Assembly (NCBI GenBank): GCA_018340805.1
Contig: JACMZG010001863.1
Location: 26,908,026-26,972,025, forward strand
From: Microvelia longipes
Taxonomy: Eukaryota; Arthropoda; Insecta; Hemiptera; Veliidae
Direction: 5' to 3'
Length of the DNA stretch: 64,000 bases
Of this stretch, positions 57,201-63,780 are shown in pieces; position 1 is the first letter of the stretch, and each line of letters starts with the position of its first letter. The notes under the pieces are model-generated. The model was not told where the DNA came from. It did no database searches and worked only from the letters and a program-made list of their open reading frames with translations. A program made the translations under genes and the position numbers.

Positions 57201-60200
57201 CTAACTAAATAGTGTGTATATATGTCAAAGAATATGATTCTTAAAATATCATTATAAAATCAAATATTACAAGCTATATATTTTTAAGAATATAAACGTT
57301 ACGTAAAATATATTAAAACATGTAAAAATCTAAATCATGCAACCATAAAATATTTTTATAAACATTCAAGAAGGTTAAAATCGTAAGCATTTTGTAGGCG
57401 ACCCTACAAAGTATATTTTTGTCAAGATTTCTAATTACCAAATTTCGACTTTTGAATTATGAACTACTTTTACTTCCCGAAAATCGGAAGCTCACTGTTT
57501 TTGGAATTTTGCTTCTACAAGCCTTTAGAGACAATTAACTGTTCCATTAAGTAATTGTACCATCATTTTTCCATACTTTTCTCACTACTCGCGACTTATA
57601 ACTTTGTTTTTAAATATATTTCCAATTATGATATTTATTTAATTTATCTATGAAAATGTTAACAATTTTTTCAGTTTACTTATTTGCCTAATAAACTCAG
57701 TCCTTTTATTATAAAATCCTTGTTTCAGAAAAAACGCTTTATTATTTTCCATGATAGAGCAGAGCCTCTACATCATCCCTCCATTTATTAGGCTCTAGCG
57801 TCTAATGTAGATATAGTAATAAAGAAATTCCCTCTATTACTGAATAGTGGGGCTAAATAGTGTCCAACGTATGGTATGACGTTTAAATTTGTTATTTTGA
57901 TTGCTTGTTATGATTGAAGTAATCATATCCATTTATTTTGTTAGAGTGCTTACTTAATCTATTATCAAAATAATCATAAATTATTTATTTATTGCTCCGA
58001 ATCGATCATTTTTATTTTTCCACACATTTTGATTTTTTTATTCGCTCTGATACTTTCCCTTTGATGCAAACAATTGCTGTAATAGTACAAACGCTACTTC
58101 AGGAAGGAAGTTGACCATACGTATACAGTCAGCTTTTAGCAATAACTTTATACTTGTTGAATATTTCGTCTTCAAATGATAACTTGTCATCACTACCATA
58201 CAATTGAATAATTTCCTTTCATGACCTGAATGATAACTTGTTTATCACAAACATAAAATTAAATAATATGCTTTAATAACCTGAATGACAACTTGTTTAT
58301 CACAACCATAAAATTGAATAATATGCTTTAATAACCTGAATGCCCTGACTTTTATCACAACCATAAAATGCTTTAATAACCTAAATGATAACTTGTTTAT
58401 CACAACCATAAATTGAATAATATGCTTTAATAACCTAATGATAACTTGTTTATCACAACCATAAAATTGAATAATATGCTTTAATAACCTGAATGATAAC
58501 TTGTTTATCTCAATCATAAAATTGAATAATATGCTTTAATAATCTGAATGATAACTTGTTTATCACAACCATAAAATTGAATAATATGCTTTAATAACCT
58601 GAATGACAACTTGTTTATCACAACCATAAAATTGAATAATATGCTTTAATAACCTGAATGATAACTTGTTTATCTCAATCATAAAATTGAATAATATGCT
58701 TTAATAATCTGAATGATAACTTGTTTATCACAACATAAATTGAATAATATGCTTTAATAACCTGAATGACAACTTGTTTATCACAACCATAAAATTGAAT
58801 AATATGCTTTAACACCTGAATGACAACTTGTTTATCACAACCATAAATTGAATAATATGCTTTAATAACCTGAATGAAACTTGTTTCATCACAACCATAA
58901 AATTGAATAATATGCTTTAATACCTGAATGATAACTTGTTCATCACAACCATAAAATTGAATAATATGCTTTAATAATCTGCATGATAACTTGTTTATCA
59001 TAACCATAAAAGTAAATAATTTGCTCTGATGACCTGAATGATAACCTGGGGGTTATAAACAGTTGAATAATTTCTCAAATGATAACTTGTTTACCACCAC
59101 ATCCATTTAGTTAAATTATTTTTCAAATTATAGCCTGTTTATCAGATTCATAGAGTTGAATAATTTCTCTAACGATAACCTGTTTTGTTTATCACATCTA
59201 TACATTTTATAATATGCTGTCTGTTAAACCCGTGAAAGTGCGGCACTTCATCACGAGTATTCACCTCGTGACAAATGTTTAAGCTCACGTTTGCACGTGA
59301 AATATACCACGGTTTACACTTCAAACAATGTTTATAGATTTTTTGTGGTGTTTTTAGTGTGTTTTGTAAAGAAAATGGAAAGTAGTAGGATATATAAATA
59401 CATCAAGTCTTTTTCATCTTTGATAACCAAGTGACAGTTACTTTAGTAACACATCTCTAATTTTTCAGCCAATTTGTTTTGTATTATTAGGGTATAAAAA
59501 GTTTTACTTCTTTTAACCAAATATTTTCTAGTTTGTTTTATCTTAATCAAATTAGTTTCAAATAAGTTCACTCTGATTTCTCTATAAATACTTAAAGGCT
59601 ACAGTCCTCTATGTATGTACTAGAGGCACATCTATAGATAATAAAAGACTCACATAGATATTTGAGGTCGGTCTAGAAGATACTTAAGGCTTCTATATAG
59701 ATTCTAAAGACTACTGCATTAGTAACTAGAAGCACCCGTACATATTATAAATACTACAATTATTTCAAATATCTATACATAGTTATGTCTAATAACTATG
59801 TATAGGTTTGTGAATTCCTTCTATAAATTAAAAGCCTTTTGGTTTACTTAAGTATTATGAATATAAATGAATAATAATTATAACTTTTTTTTAGGAAAGA
59901 TGAGCAAAGTTAAAATAAAATAGGGATTATTTTCAATTCTGCTAGCAGCTGCCGTTGGAAAGTATATCGATATCGATCTAAAAAGTTAAAAAATAACCAT
60001 TCCTGATCATTTCACCACTACTCTTTTTCCATATTTTTATTTTCTTAGGCTCCATTAAAAAGAACTTGATTACTAGAACAATAATAGGCAGTTCTTATTT
60101 CTTTATTAATATATAATTGAATGAATGTTCTAGTTACCATAAGTACGTTGCCGTGGGGATCCCTGTGGAGTAATATAGCTGCCTGGTTGTCAACATCCTG

Positions 60201-60224
60201 ATACGTGTCTCCCAAATGTTCATC
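16804..60224 (-). CDS. ADAMTS-like secreted zinc metalloprotease (M12B), at least 12 coding exons, 5' partial
   Basis: Joined exons (-): 60224-60138, 39701-39488, 32579-32453, 28855-28726, 28014-27872, 25754-25702 or 25197-25142, 21148-21022, 20108-19944, 19215-19089, 18765-18661, 17707-17577, 16972-16804. All introns are GT-AG and all phases agree; with the 53-base exon the total is 1578 bases, 525 residues plus stop. Order: prodomain (about residues 1-115), basic site KKKRSRR, catalytic domain with split zinc motif HEVGHLLGAVHD and Met-turn YIMSD, cysteine-rich domain, Ser/Thr-rich tail. Reprolysins cleave extracellular or secreted proteins using zinc held by three histidines. Unlike classical ADAMTS there is no thrombospondin type 1 repeat, and no membrane segment is seen. 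The visible prodomain has no cysteine, so I see no cysteine switch. Start codon and signal peptide are not in the visible exons. I am sure of the family and do not assign a specific orthologue. Confidence 0.93.
17577..17707 (-). CDS. Metalloprotease exon 11: end of cysteine-rich domain
   Basis: This exon begins in phase 0 after TTTTCCAG and encodes YCSNGRCIQEHEN, the closing C-x-x-G-x-C turn of the ADAM/ADAMTS cysteine-rich domain. A polar linker with an NRT sequon follows. It ends with two bases of a split codon at AG|GTAATT. Confidence 0.85.
18661..18765 (-). CDS. Metalloprotease exon 10: cysteine-rich domain (ADAM_CR_2-like)
   Basis: Exactly 35 codons in phase 0 on both sides. The peptide KDERVCAQLFCFDAGSGYC... 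followed by EGSPCGDNQ has the C-x3-LFC and EG(T/S)xCG pattern of the ADAMTS cysteine-rich region. This region commonly helps bind substrate or matrix. The donor is CAG|GTATTG. Confidence 0.93.
19089..19215 (-). CDS. Metalloprotease exon 9: disintegrin-like / cysteine-rich linker
   Basis: The exon completes an Asn codon from exon 8 and encodes GETATCLFNSPHEDESLPRV and then LPGRLLSLDAQCRRDRGTSACF. The TCL...LPG...QC...G..C layout is that of the segment after the ADAMTS catalytic domain. It ends in phase 0 at TTT|GTAAGT, a strong donor. Confidence 0.93.
19944..20108 (-). CDS. Metalloprotease exon 8: second half of zinc site and Met-turn
   Basis: The first base completes the Leu codon split from exon 7, giving HEVGHL|LGAVHDG. 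The third zinc histidine and the following Asp are therefore in this exon. DGYIMSDL supplies the Met-turn that supports the metzincin zinc site. The following KGFRWSPCSVASFHHFL is the usual end of a reprolysin catalytic domain. It ends with two bases before GTACAC. Confidence 0.97.
21022..21148 (-). CDS. Metalloprotease exon 7: edge strand and HExxH zinc motif
   Basis: The peptide FAYVGGACVVNKRLEKV..., then IIVAAHEVGH, carries the substrate-facing edge strand (GxAYVGG) and the first two zinc histidines with the catalytic glutamate. The first two bases complete the Gly of GTAG from whichever alternative exon 6 is used. The donor TT|GTGAGT is close to consensus. Confidence 0.97.
25142..25197 (-). 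CDS. Metalloprotease exon 6b: alternative (mutually exclusive) version, LDMCRR...ESC type
   Basis: This 56-base exon follows TTATTTCCAG and ends at CTGCAG|GTAAAA. It starts and ends with one base of a split codon, as exon 6a does, and encodes LDMCRRQYPNESCNRGTA. It aligns with exon 6a at DMCRR, a second Cys and GTA, with one extra residue. It contains an NES glycosylation sequon absent from 6a. Joined to exon 5 it reads ITK-LDMC, and to exon 7 GTA-GFAYVGG. Confidence 0.9.
25702..25754 (-). CDS. Metalloprotease exon 6a: alternative (mutually exclusive) version, YDMCRR...GRC type
   Basis: This 53-base exon follows TTTTTACAG and ends at TGCCG|GTATGT. It encodes YDMCRRRKAGRCTKGTA with a split codon at each end. 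The phases match exon 5 (ITK-YDMC) and exon 7 (GTA-GFAYVGG). The intron to exon 6b is 504 bases. Splicing 6a directly to 6b would shift the frame into GAT TAG, an immediate stop. Confidence 0.9.
26115..26560 (+). repeat. Copy of the 5S-module repeat family with recognisable 5S-like block
   Basis: The copy begins near TTATCGTAGCTCCC and passes through AT-rich body blocks shared with the minus-oriented copies (for example TATAACCCGCAAAAATAACT). At 26333-26384 it carries GTTAAGCAGGATCGAGC...GGATTGGTAACTGCTGGGAA. This matches the internal promoter part of 5S rRNA (GTTAAGCA, GGTCAGTACTTGGATGGGTG, ACCGCCTGGGAA). The tail has two GAGGAC...GAGTCCxAAG units and ends CGAGGTACACCGTATC. Confidence 0.75.
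27872..28014 (-). CDS. Metalloprotease exon 5: catalytic-domain helix region
   Basis: In phase 0, 47 codons plus two bases encode GRDATPYLERNRVGRDAIDS, then AAALTDMGKYLF, and end AVAIT plus AA. The helix-then-strand layout matches the reprolysin fold before the active-site edge strand. The acceptor is TTGTTCTAG and the donor CCAA|GTATGA. Confidence 0.95.
28726..28855 (-). CDS. Metalloprotease exon 4: N-terminal part of catalytic domain
   Basis: One base completes an Arg codon, then 43 codons run from LHGGDNVQIKRYF through FWNGVDLRYKLL to IAGIIISR in phase 0, ending at AGA|GTAAGT. This is the conserved helix and second strand of a reprolysin domain. Confidence 0.95.
29920..29990 (-). repeat. 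Short end fragment of the 5S-module family
   Basis: AAACACCTAAAATGGATGAT and TCCGGTGACATCCCGGTTTT match the distal end of the family (AAACACCTGAAACGGATAAT, CCGGTGACATCCCGGTTTCG). Only this block survives. Confidence 0.6.
30970..30997. repeat. Perfect 12-bp hairpin with 4-base loop
   Basis: ATCATGCTAATC and GATTAGCATGAT flank TCTA. It lies in an intron of the protease gene, and a further related ATCATGCTAG word follows closely. It is one of several short perfect inverted repeats with loops of four or five bases in the window. Confidence 0.8.
31518..31752. repeat. Foldback with arms of about 108 bp and a degenerate ribozyme-like motif
   Basis: Left arm 31518-31625 and right arm 31642-31752 are reverse complements except for a few changes; both contain GTGACCGCGTCAATGTAGAT or its complement. 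The right arm reads CTGAAGATGCC...GGTGAAGCGAAACGTCGG, reminiscent of CTGAnGA...GAAAC motifs at the ends of Penelope-like elements. A 5S-family end fragment follows directly. Confidence 0.85.
31775..31915 (-). repeat. End fragment of the 5S-module family
   Basis: CTACGATGATAACACACACA, a short CA/CATA tract, GACAACTTTGAGAAAACTAC, CACGGTTTCGGATTTTTTT and CCTACGGTATAAATGAGGAA follow in family order. The 5S-like block is missing. Confidence 0.7.
32453..32579 (-). CDS. Metalloprotease exon 3: prodomain end, furin-type site, start of catalytic domain
   Basis: The peptide has a basic run KKKRSRR and a KR four residues later (HTVSKREAP), then YVIYPEILVIVDYDGYR, the first strand of the catalytic domain. 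RSRR fits a furin-type (R-x-x-R) cleavage site, the expected route to activation in the secretory pathway. The acceptor is CTGTTTAG and the donor ACAG|GTACGC. Confidence 0.93.
32872..33400 (-). repeat. Microsatellite-linked non-autonomous element, copy A
   Basis: An (AT)n tract (32872-32910) and GT-rich link are followed by blocks that recur, inverted and in the same order, at 53575-54120. Shared blocks include GACACGATAACTTTCAAACG, the region around AACCTTGTTAATG, and at the far end TGGCAGTATGCCACTTATAT and AACAACCATGTGGCCACAG. Bases 33300-33370 are unusually GC-rich for this genome. Confidence 0.65.
36040..36295 (+). repeat. tRNA-like SINE
   Basis: A tRNA-like head has an A-box-like TGGTCAAGG (36051-36059) and a B box GGTTCGCATCC (36109-36119) at pol III spacing. 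The body follows, with a perfect 11-bp hairpin (36207-36217 with 36227-36237, AACCTGAGGTG), then an AT-rich tail. No intact cloverleaf forms, so it is not a tRNA gene. Confidence 0.6.
39488..39701 (-). CDS. Metalloprotease exon 2: prodomain
   Basis: Phase 0 at the start (after TGTTCATAG), ending with one base at TTTG|GTAAGA. It encodes EGTIGHDIVVRPVPFTLRQR and an acidic linker with an NIT sequon. GTIGxDxVxRP is the characteristic end of the reprolysin propeptide fold. No cysteine is present. Confidence 0.9.
40069..40142. repeat. Palindromic repeat family, copy 3
   Basis: CGAGTTTTGCAAAACATGAA leads into GACACAATATAATT and AATTATATTGTGTT around ATGTCTCTCGCAC. It is the clearest of three copies and lies in the giant intron of the protease gene. 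Confidence 0.65.
43754..43825. repeat. 26-base tandem repeat, three units
   Basis: ACACAGGCTAATTCAGG begins at 43754, 43780 and 43806, giving an exact 26-base period with few changes between units. Confidence 0.9.
44912..44948. repeat. 14-bp hairpin
   Basis: CAAAATGAGTATGA and TCATACTCATTTTG flank AGATATCG. The pairing is perfect. It is intronic, with no sign of a conserved terminator or RNA gene. Confidence 0.8.
47285..47430 (-). repeat. End fragment of the 5S-module family
   Basis: ACACACATACAGACTGACAC, GAAACGGATAATTCAGATGA, TGTTTCGGATTTTTTCC and TTACGGAATAAATAAGAAAA appear in family order, without the 5S-like block. Confidence 0.7.
47996..48137. repeat. Tandem repeat of a hAT-type transposon end (34-36 base period, four units)
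   Basis: CAGGGGTTCCCAWCC-type units start at 47996, 48030, 48066 and 48102. Each unit includes the terminal inverted repeat, some subterminal bases and an outside flank like ATCTATAG. The last two full units are almost identical. Confidence 0.9.
48102..48882. mobile_element. Non-autonomous hAT-type element (MITE), about 0.78 kb
   Basis: The left end CAGGGGTTCCCAACC (48102-48116) pairs with the right end GGTTGGGAACCACTA (48868-48882), 13 of 15 positions. The flanks are ATCTATAG (48094-48101) and ATCTAAAG (48883-48890), an 8-base target duplication with one change, as expected for hAT elements. There is no transposase ORF. Subterminal GTGGTCCGCAGACCAC near the right end is also typical. The true left end could be the first repeated terminus at 47996, whose flank ATCTACAG matches as well. 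Confidence 0.85.
49096..49177. repeat. Palindromic compound microsatellite (GT)n(AT)n...(GT)n
   Basis: GTTTTATGTATGTG (from 49096) and CACATACATAAAAC (49148-49161) are reverse complements around a GT/TA core, followed by a second GT tract. Confidence 0.85.
49508..49616 (+). repeat. Inverted repeat pair, left arm (109 bp)
   Basis: This arm and the segment 50937-51045 are reverse complements with only about two differences in 109 bases, separated by 1.3 kb. They could be terminal inverted repeats of a transposon of about 1.5 kb or a recent inverted duplication. No obvious target-site duplication flanks them. Confidence 0.9.
49660..49800 (-). repeat. Tail fragment of the 5S-module family
   Basis: AAATCGGGTACCGACTGCAT, TCGGATACGCTATGCTCATC and CGCTTCGCTTGTTCTCAGAA match the family tail. 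It lies inside the 98% inverted-repeat pair. Confidence 0.7.
50040..50680 (-). repeat. Copy of the 5S-module family, nearly full length
   Basis: In plus order: tail (CATTAGATTGCTACGCTCAT), 5S-like block at 50125-50168 (minus strand TTAAGCAGCATTGAGCGTGG and onward to the GGGTGATCACTG part), AT-rich body with GATAATGAGATGAAACTTAT, the AGGAGCTACTATGATAACAG block with a CA tract, and the end block GGTATAAATGAGGAAAAG. It sits within the inverted-repeat pair. Confidence 0.75.
50744..50798. repeat. (TA)n microsatellite
   Basis: A TA tract of about 55 bases following GTATGTATAT. Confidence 0.97.
50937..51045 (-). repeat. Inverted repeat pair, right arm (109 bp)
   Basis: Reverse complement of 49508-49616 at about 98% identity; it begins TACATAATAATGTAGATG and ends CTTAGTAAGT. 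Confidence 0.9.
51500..51860 (+). repeat. Degenerate repeat family with roughly 100-base internal units
   Basis: Blocks such as AATCCGTTTAAGGCCAAATG, GGGACCCGAGCAAAAAAATT and CTCGGGTTGCGGCAC recur in altered form within this stretch and again at about 63540-63780. It looks like an old dispersed or satellite-like repeat; no protein is implied. Confidence 0.5.
52285..52490 (+). repeat. Copy of the 5S-module family (tail, degenerate 5S-like block)
   Basis: GGTTGGGTGACATCTGGAAA is a worn 5S-like block. It is followed by CTGAGGACGATCGAGTCCGA and TCTGAGGGCGATCGAAGCGA units and the end AGTTACCCTGTATCCGATTT. Confidence 0.65.
53221..53266. repeat. Perfect 21-bp hairpin with 4-base loop
   Basis: The arms GCTTAGTTGTCAGCTGCCTA+T (53221-53241) and their exact complement (53246-53266) flank AAAG. 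It is more GC-rich than its surroundings. It could be a strand-switch inverted duplication; the stem is shorter than a usual microRNA precursor. Confidence 0.9.
53575..54120 (+). repeat. Microsatellite-linked non-autonomous element, copy B
   Basis: It carries the same blocks as 32872-33400 in inverted orientation: AACAACCATGTGGCC, the AAGTGCACACTGCCATAA region, AACAAGGTCGATTTTCGTA, AGAAAGTTATCGTGTCCC, then a CA/TA microsatellite. In both copies the microsatellite is at the same end. Part of the body (TTTTACTGAGTCATTATTTT...GGTTAATGAC) resembles the 5S-module family. Confidence 0.65.
54108..54261. repeat. Long compound (CA)n / (TA)n microsatellite
   Basis: About 20 bases of CA pass into about 130 bases of TA with scattered AATATATTAT interruptions, at the end of the element at 53575-54120. 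Confidence 0.95.
54355..55045 (-). repeat. Copy of the 5S-module family, nearly full length
   Basis: In plus order: tail (CACATCGGATTCGCTATGCA), 5S-like block at 54460-54506 (complement of GGTAAGCACCATC...GTGGTCAGTGCCTGAATGGG and TAACCGCTGGGAA), body (GATAATGAGATAAAACTTGC), CTAGGAGCTACGATGGTTAA with a CA stretch, and an end block near ACACAATACTTTTCC-like sequence. Confidence 0.75.
55417..55438. repeat. (ATT)n microsatellite
   Basis: About seven ATT units. Confidence 0.9.
55840..56030 (+). repeat. tRNA-like SINE (Glu-type head)
   Basis: GTGCC at 55844 pairs with GGCAC near 55909 as a partial acceptor stem. ATAATGGTTAGGATAT (55855-55870) resembles a tRNA D-arm/A box, and GGTTCGAAACC (55894-55904) is a near-perfect B box. 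The T and anticodon stems are broken and an unrelated body follows, so this is a tRNA-derived repeat rather than a tRNA gene. Confidence 0.6.
58158..59215. repeat. 55-base minisatellite, about 19 units
   Basis: The unit reads AACTTGTTTATCACAACCAT + AAAATTGAATAATATGCTTT + AATAACCTGAATGAT. Central units are nearly identical and units at both ends are diverged. A variant with TTTATCTCAATCAT and TAATCTG appears at about 58503 and 58669, three units apart, suggesting a higher-order repeat. The minus-strand ORFs across it are by-products of the array. Confidence 0.95.
59773..59805. repeat. Perfect 14-bp hairpin with 5-base loop
   Basis: CTATACATAGTTAT and ATAACTATGTATAG flank GTCTA, at the end of a stretch (59600-59760) with loosely repeated CTATAGATA-like words. 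Confidence 0.85.
60138..60224 (-). CDS. Metalloprotease exon 1 as seen: early prodomain
   Basis: Exactly 29 codons, phase 0 at both ends, between GATGTTACAG and ATG|GTAACT. The peptide includes DEHLGDTYQDVDNQAAILL and DPHGNVLM. Joined to exon 2 it reads GNVLM-EGTIG, the expected propeptide strand pair. The methionine-containing reading upstream (MLQ) uses intron sequence and is not taken as the start. Signal peptide and start codon must lie in an earlier exon. Confidence 0.82.
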
Positions 60225-61369
60225 CTGTAACATCCATTTAAAGGTAAATTAAGAATAACACTCGGAGGCGGTAGTCTTAAGGAGAGTAGAGTACAAATTT
60301 GGGTGATTACTCTTAAAATCACTACAAATTTTTATGATCTGTAAAACTGTCGGAAAGAAAGTTTTGTTTAGGATGTTTATGCCCATGCTTGTCCATAACA
60401 TGATTACTACTTATTGGACAGTGGATATTAACTGTTACTTTTTACCTCTGAGTTCAAAACTATAGACAGACAAAGTTTTTTGTTTTCGTAAGATGAATAC
60501 ATTAATCTTTTTTTGTTACATTTTATTATCAATAGAGATGCACAAAAGACCTCTAGCATCTTTATAATAAGGTCTTTATGGTAAAAATACTATTCTAGAT
60601 AAAAATAAAAAGTTTTTTTTAGTTTTATCGATAACTAATAAATACATAAACAGTAACGCACTAAATTATTTTCATCCTCATTCGCACTAAATTATTTAAA
60701 TTAATTTCATTCTCCCAGATTACCAAATTATAAAATATAAACTAGTTTATAACAGACTAGGCCTTATTAAAAAATATTCTTCAACATTCTACAAAAATTA
60801 AATTAAAAATTTATTTTTTGTAAATTTTTAAAACTCTATTATTTTAAATTTTACTGTCAGTTTATCAATTACGTTTATCTGATCTAATTACATATTTCAT
60901 CTACCTCATTAGCACGTTTCTTCCTGCTATTTTCTTTAACTTTAATGAGAGGCTTTACTTTCATTTTACACATTCTTTTACACAGTCTATACTTATTTTT
61001 ATTTTTTTTTTCTTAAATATTCAAAGATTTTCCGCTTCAGAACCTTTTTACAAAGTTATTTCCTTGATAATAAATAAAAAAATAACAATATTATCAACTG
61101 ATTTTCATCGAACCATCTTCAGTTTCTTCCTATAAATGAATTATTATTTTATGATTACTTATTCAGGATAAATGAGGCGTGAAAGTAACGATTATTATTA
61201 TAATCGAATAAAAATAATTATAGTATAAAAGTAATAAATGTTAAAAATGTCAACACTGTGCCTATAGTTTGTATCTGGTATCCCCTAGCATTAAGCTATT
61301 CATCATATAAGTAATAATATGCTTCTCCATATAATAAGCATCTATAAAAAGTTTATGAAGACATGGGTA

Positions 61370-62155
61370 GATCTTAAAAAATCCGGGTACGGGATACCTC
61401 GGAACTTTTTCTAACCACAACGGATTGGCTTCGCTCATCCTCACTGCTTTGGAGTCGCTTCGCTCGTGCTTAGAATATACAAATCGCCAAATTTAAACAG
61501 CAACACATCCTCAGACTCGTTTTGCTCGTCAAAAGACTGTACATACATGAATTTCCTTCCCAGCGGTAACACATCCAGGAACTAACCTGGCTCGATGGTG
61601 CTTAAATTTTATACTGGTATCATTATTGGTATCCTTATTTGTTACATAAAAGGATATACTTGCACTAAATTTCTACTTAATTGGAATATTTTCAGATTTT
61701 TTTACGATTTAGTTCAAAAAAATTGAACTAATGTTAATAATGAGATGAAACTGGGCACATATGTTGCACATGCAGTCATATATAAGACCAACGTCTTATA
61801 TATGACTGCATGCATGCTAAAACTTAAAGTAATCAACACATTTTTCCGCGTTATATGATTTTTTTGAAATTTTTGCTGGTTCATTATTGCGGGTTAATGA
61901 CGTCATGAAACATTTTTTTTGTTCAGCACAACCAGACCTAAAGATTAATTGTTGCATCAAGTTTTAACATTCTAGCATAAACACTGAGTGTTACAACGAT
62001 AACAGACACACTCATACAGACAGACAACTTTGTGAAACCACTAAGGAGGTCTTAAAAACACCTGAAACGGATAATTTAGGTGACATGCCAGTTTCGGATT
62101 TTTTTCAATGACAATGATTTACCTATATATTAACGGTATAAATAAGGAAACGTAA
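61370..62155 (-). repeat. Longest copy of the 5S-module family (about 0.79 kb)
   Basis: In minus-strand order: AT-rich start near TTTCCTTATTTATACCG, CTCCT/CA-rich block, body with TAATGACGTCATG (plus notation, about 61897-61909), 5S-like block at 61559-61606 (TTAAGCACCATCGAGCCAGG ... GTTACCGCTGGGAAG), two CGAGC...CGAGTC tail units, and the end AGGTATCCCGTACCCGGATT. Length and block order are shared with the copies near 50040 and 54355. A private hairpin lies inside. Confidence 0.8.
61769..61812. repeat. Perfect 20-bp hairpin inside a repeat copy
   Basis: CATGCAGTCATATATAAGAC and its exact complement flank CAAC. Other family copies have only the right-arm sequence in this position (for example the CTTATACATAG area near 50380 and 54700), so the left arm appears to be an added inverted duplicate. 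Confidence 0.88.
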
Positions 62156-63539
62156 AAAGGAATTGAAATAGAGGAAGTACTTCTTTTTCTTGAAACAAGG
62201 TTGAAATGTAAATTTGTTCCTCAATAGGACATTTTTTGAGCCGCATTTTTTTAGTTTCGTTTGACATTACTTACTTACACCAGTTTTATATTTTTTCGTT
62301 AACCCGGAAATATTTTACTTTTACGTATGTACCCGTTGACATAGTAGCGCATGCGTCAAGCCTAAACTGGAGTTAAGGACACTTATAAGTCTTTTGATTT
62401 CGCCTGCAATAGGATATGATATCCAATGTTGTACTTCTAACGAGGAATCCATGTTTTAGTCGTACAATACGTCATATTTGTTAACATGGTCATCACTTAG
62501 TACTTCTACACAGTCATCACCATGAAGATTACACCCTGAATTGTACTACAAAAGTAAACATTACATAAACAGATTTTTTTAAACTTCTTCGTGACTCAGA
62601 TATTTTTGGTTATTCCATTTTTGATTCTTCCTATGACCTCTCCTGTCAAGTTTCCAGTCATTACTTTTTTGGACATTTTCTCACACTTATACCAAGGACT
62701 TAAAGTTTTGTAACCACATAATGTGTTTACTATTTAATATAGAGTAATATAACCTTCTTACATGAACTTAAAAAATGACTATAACTATTAACCGTATAGA
62801 GTTACAAGCACGCTATTGGCACAGACCGCAAGACCTTCGCTTTACTTGATTTTTCTTTATTCTATTTTATAATACATTTTTACTTCAAAGATATATTATA
62901 TTTTATTTATCTATTTTTTCCTTAATCTTTATACTTTTTTTAAATATTACTGACGATACGTACTTTACTCTTAACTCTTATTTAAATCGATTTTCTTAGA
63001 ACGTTAGAGTATAAACTAAAAAATAATATATAACCTTTATTTTTTGTGTGGAATCATTTTAAAGTTGTTTAGGATTATGATAAATTACTTTACAAATACA
63101 TATTATAGCAGAGTATATGTTAGAATTCTATATATGTATAGCAGTTCAAAAAAGATATTAAAAGTCGATTATGCTGGTAGCATCAATCCTTGATACTAAA
63201 CGAATCACTCATGTGCAGGAATGGTTCTTATGTCTTTAGTTGTAATAAAAAGTTATTACATTTATATCCATGTAAAATGAAGAAATAACAAAAATTTGTT
63301 ATTTCTTTATTTTGAAGTAATTATTTTAGTAGTTATTATTATTTTGGGTATTTTGTTATTGGTTATATTTTTTTTTTATTTCCAGACGGTGTATAATGTT
63401 AAGTTTATTAACTAGTTTTTATAAGGTAAAGAAGCTTTTTTCTCCCTTGGGAGTGAAAAGTGTTTCCTATTATTGGGTTATTCTTTAAAGCCAATTATAC
63501 CAATTTTTTAGGGGAGTGGTATTCTCTAAATTTATACAG

Positions 63540-63780
63540 GTGATCGATCAATTTTTTTCAATTTTCCGGGGGTGGCACCTCCAAAATTTATAATTTACAA
63601 TTTTTATTGGTTCAAAATCCGTTTCAGGTCAAAAGAAGTTGTTTGGAGCAATAGGCACAGCACAGCCAAAATTTATAAGAGGGAGCCGACCAAAAATTTT
63701 GGGAGTAAAATGCTATTTTCCCCCTCGCAATTACCTCCCTCGGATTCGCCTCGGGAATCTAACCTATAAAAAACTCGGCT
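63540..63780 (+). repeat. Second locus of the degenerate repeat seen at 51500-51860
   Basis: AATCCGTTTCAGGTCAAAAG, AAGTTGTTTGGAGCAATAGG, GGGGGTGGCACCTCCAAAAT and GGGAGCCGACCAAAAATTTT are altered versions of blocks near 51700-51850. Overlapping ORFs here on both strands are not supported as genes. Confidence 0.5.

Larger units (their letters stand above)
39702..60137 (-). other. Giant intron (20.4 kb) between prodomain exons
   Basis: No coding exon or nested gene was recognised. It holds a third palindrome copy, a 26-base triplet repeat, a hAT-type MITE, a 98% inverted-repeat pair, several 5S-module elements, a microsatellite-linked element, a tRNA-like SINE and a 55-base minisatellite, listed separately. 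Bases 44040-44600 are richer in G and C than the surroundings but contain stops in every frame; they may be a decayed element. Long first introns often hold enhancers, but nothing recognisable marks one here. Confidence 0.75.

Noticed and set aside
58245..59007. Minus-strand ORFs encoding repetitive peptides
   Set aside because: They are read-throughs of the 55-base minisatellite; the period is not a multiple of three and small indels change frame.
58158..59215. CRISPR-like array
   Set aside because: Units are contiguous without unique spacers, the host is eukaryotic and there are no cas genes; it is a minisatellite.
60134..60322. ORF starting MILRVITQICTLLSLRL that looks like a signal peptide before exon 1
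   Set aside because: It reads exon 1 in a different frame from the one that joins exon 2, so it cannot supply the protease start.
61262..61444. 60-codon ORF on the minus strand near 61.3 kb
   Set aside because: It lies largely in the tail of a 5S-module repeat and has no family similarity.
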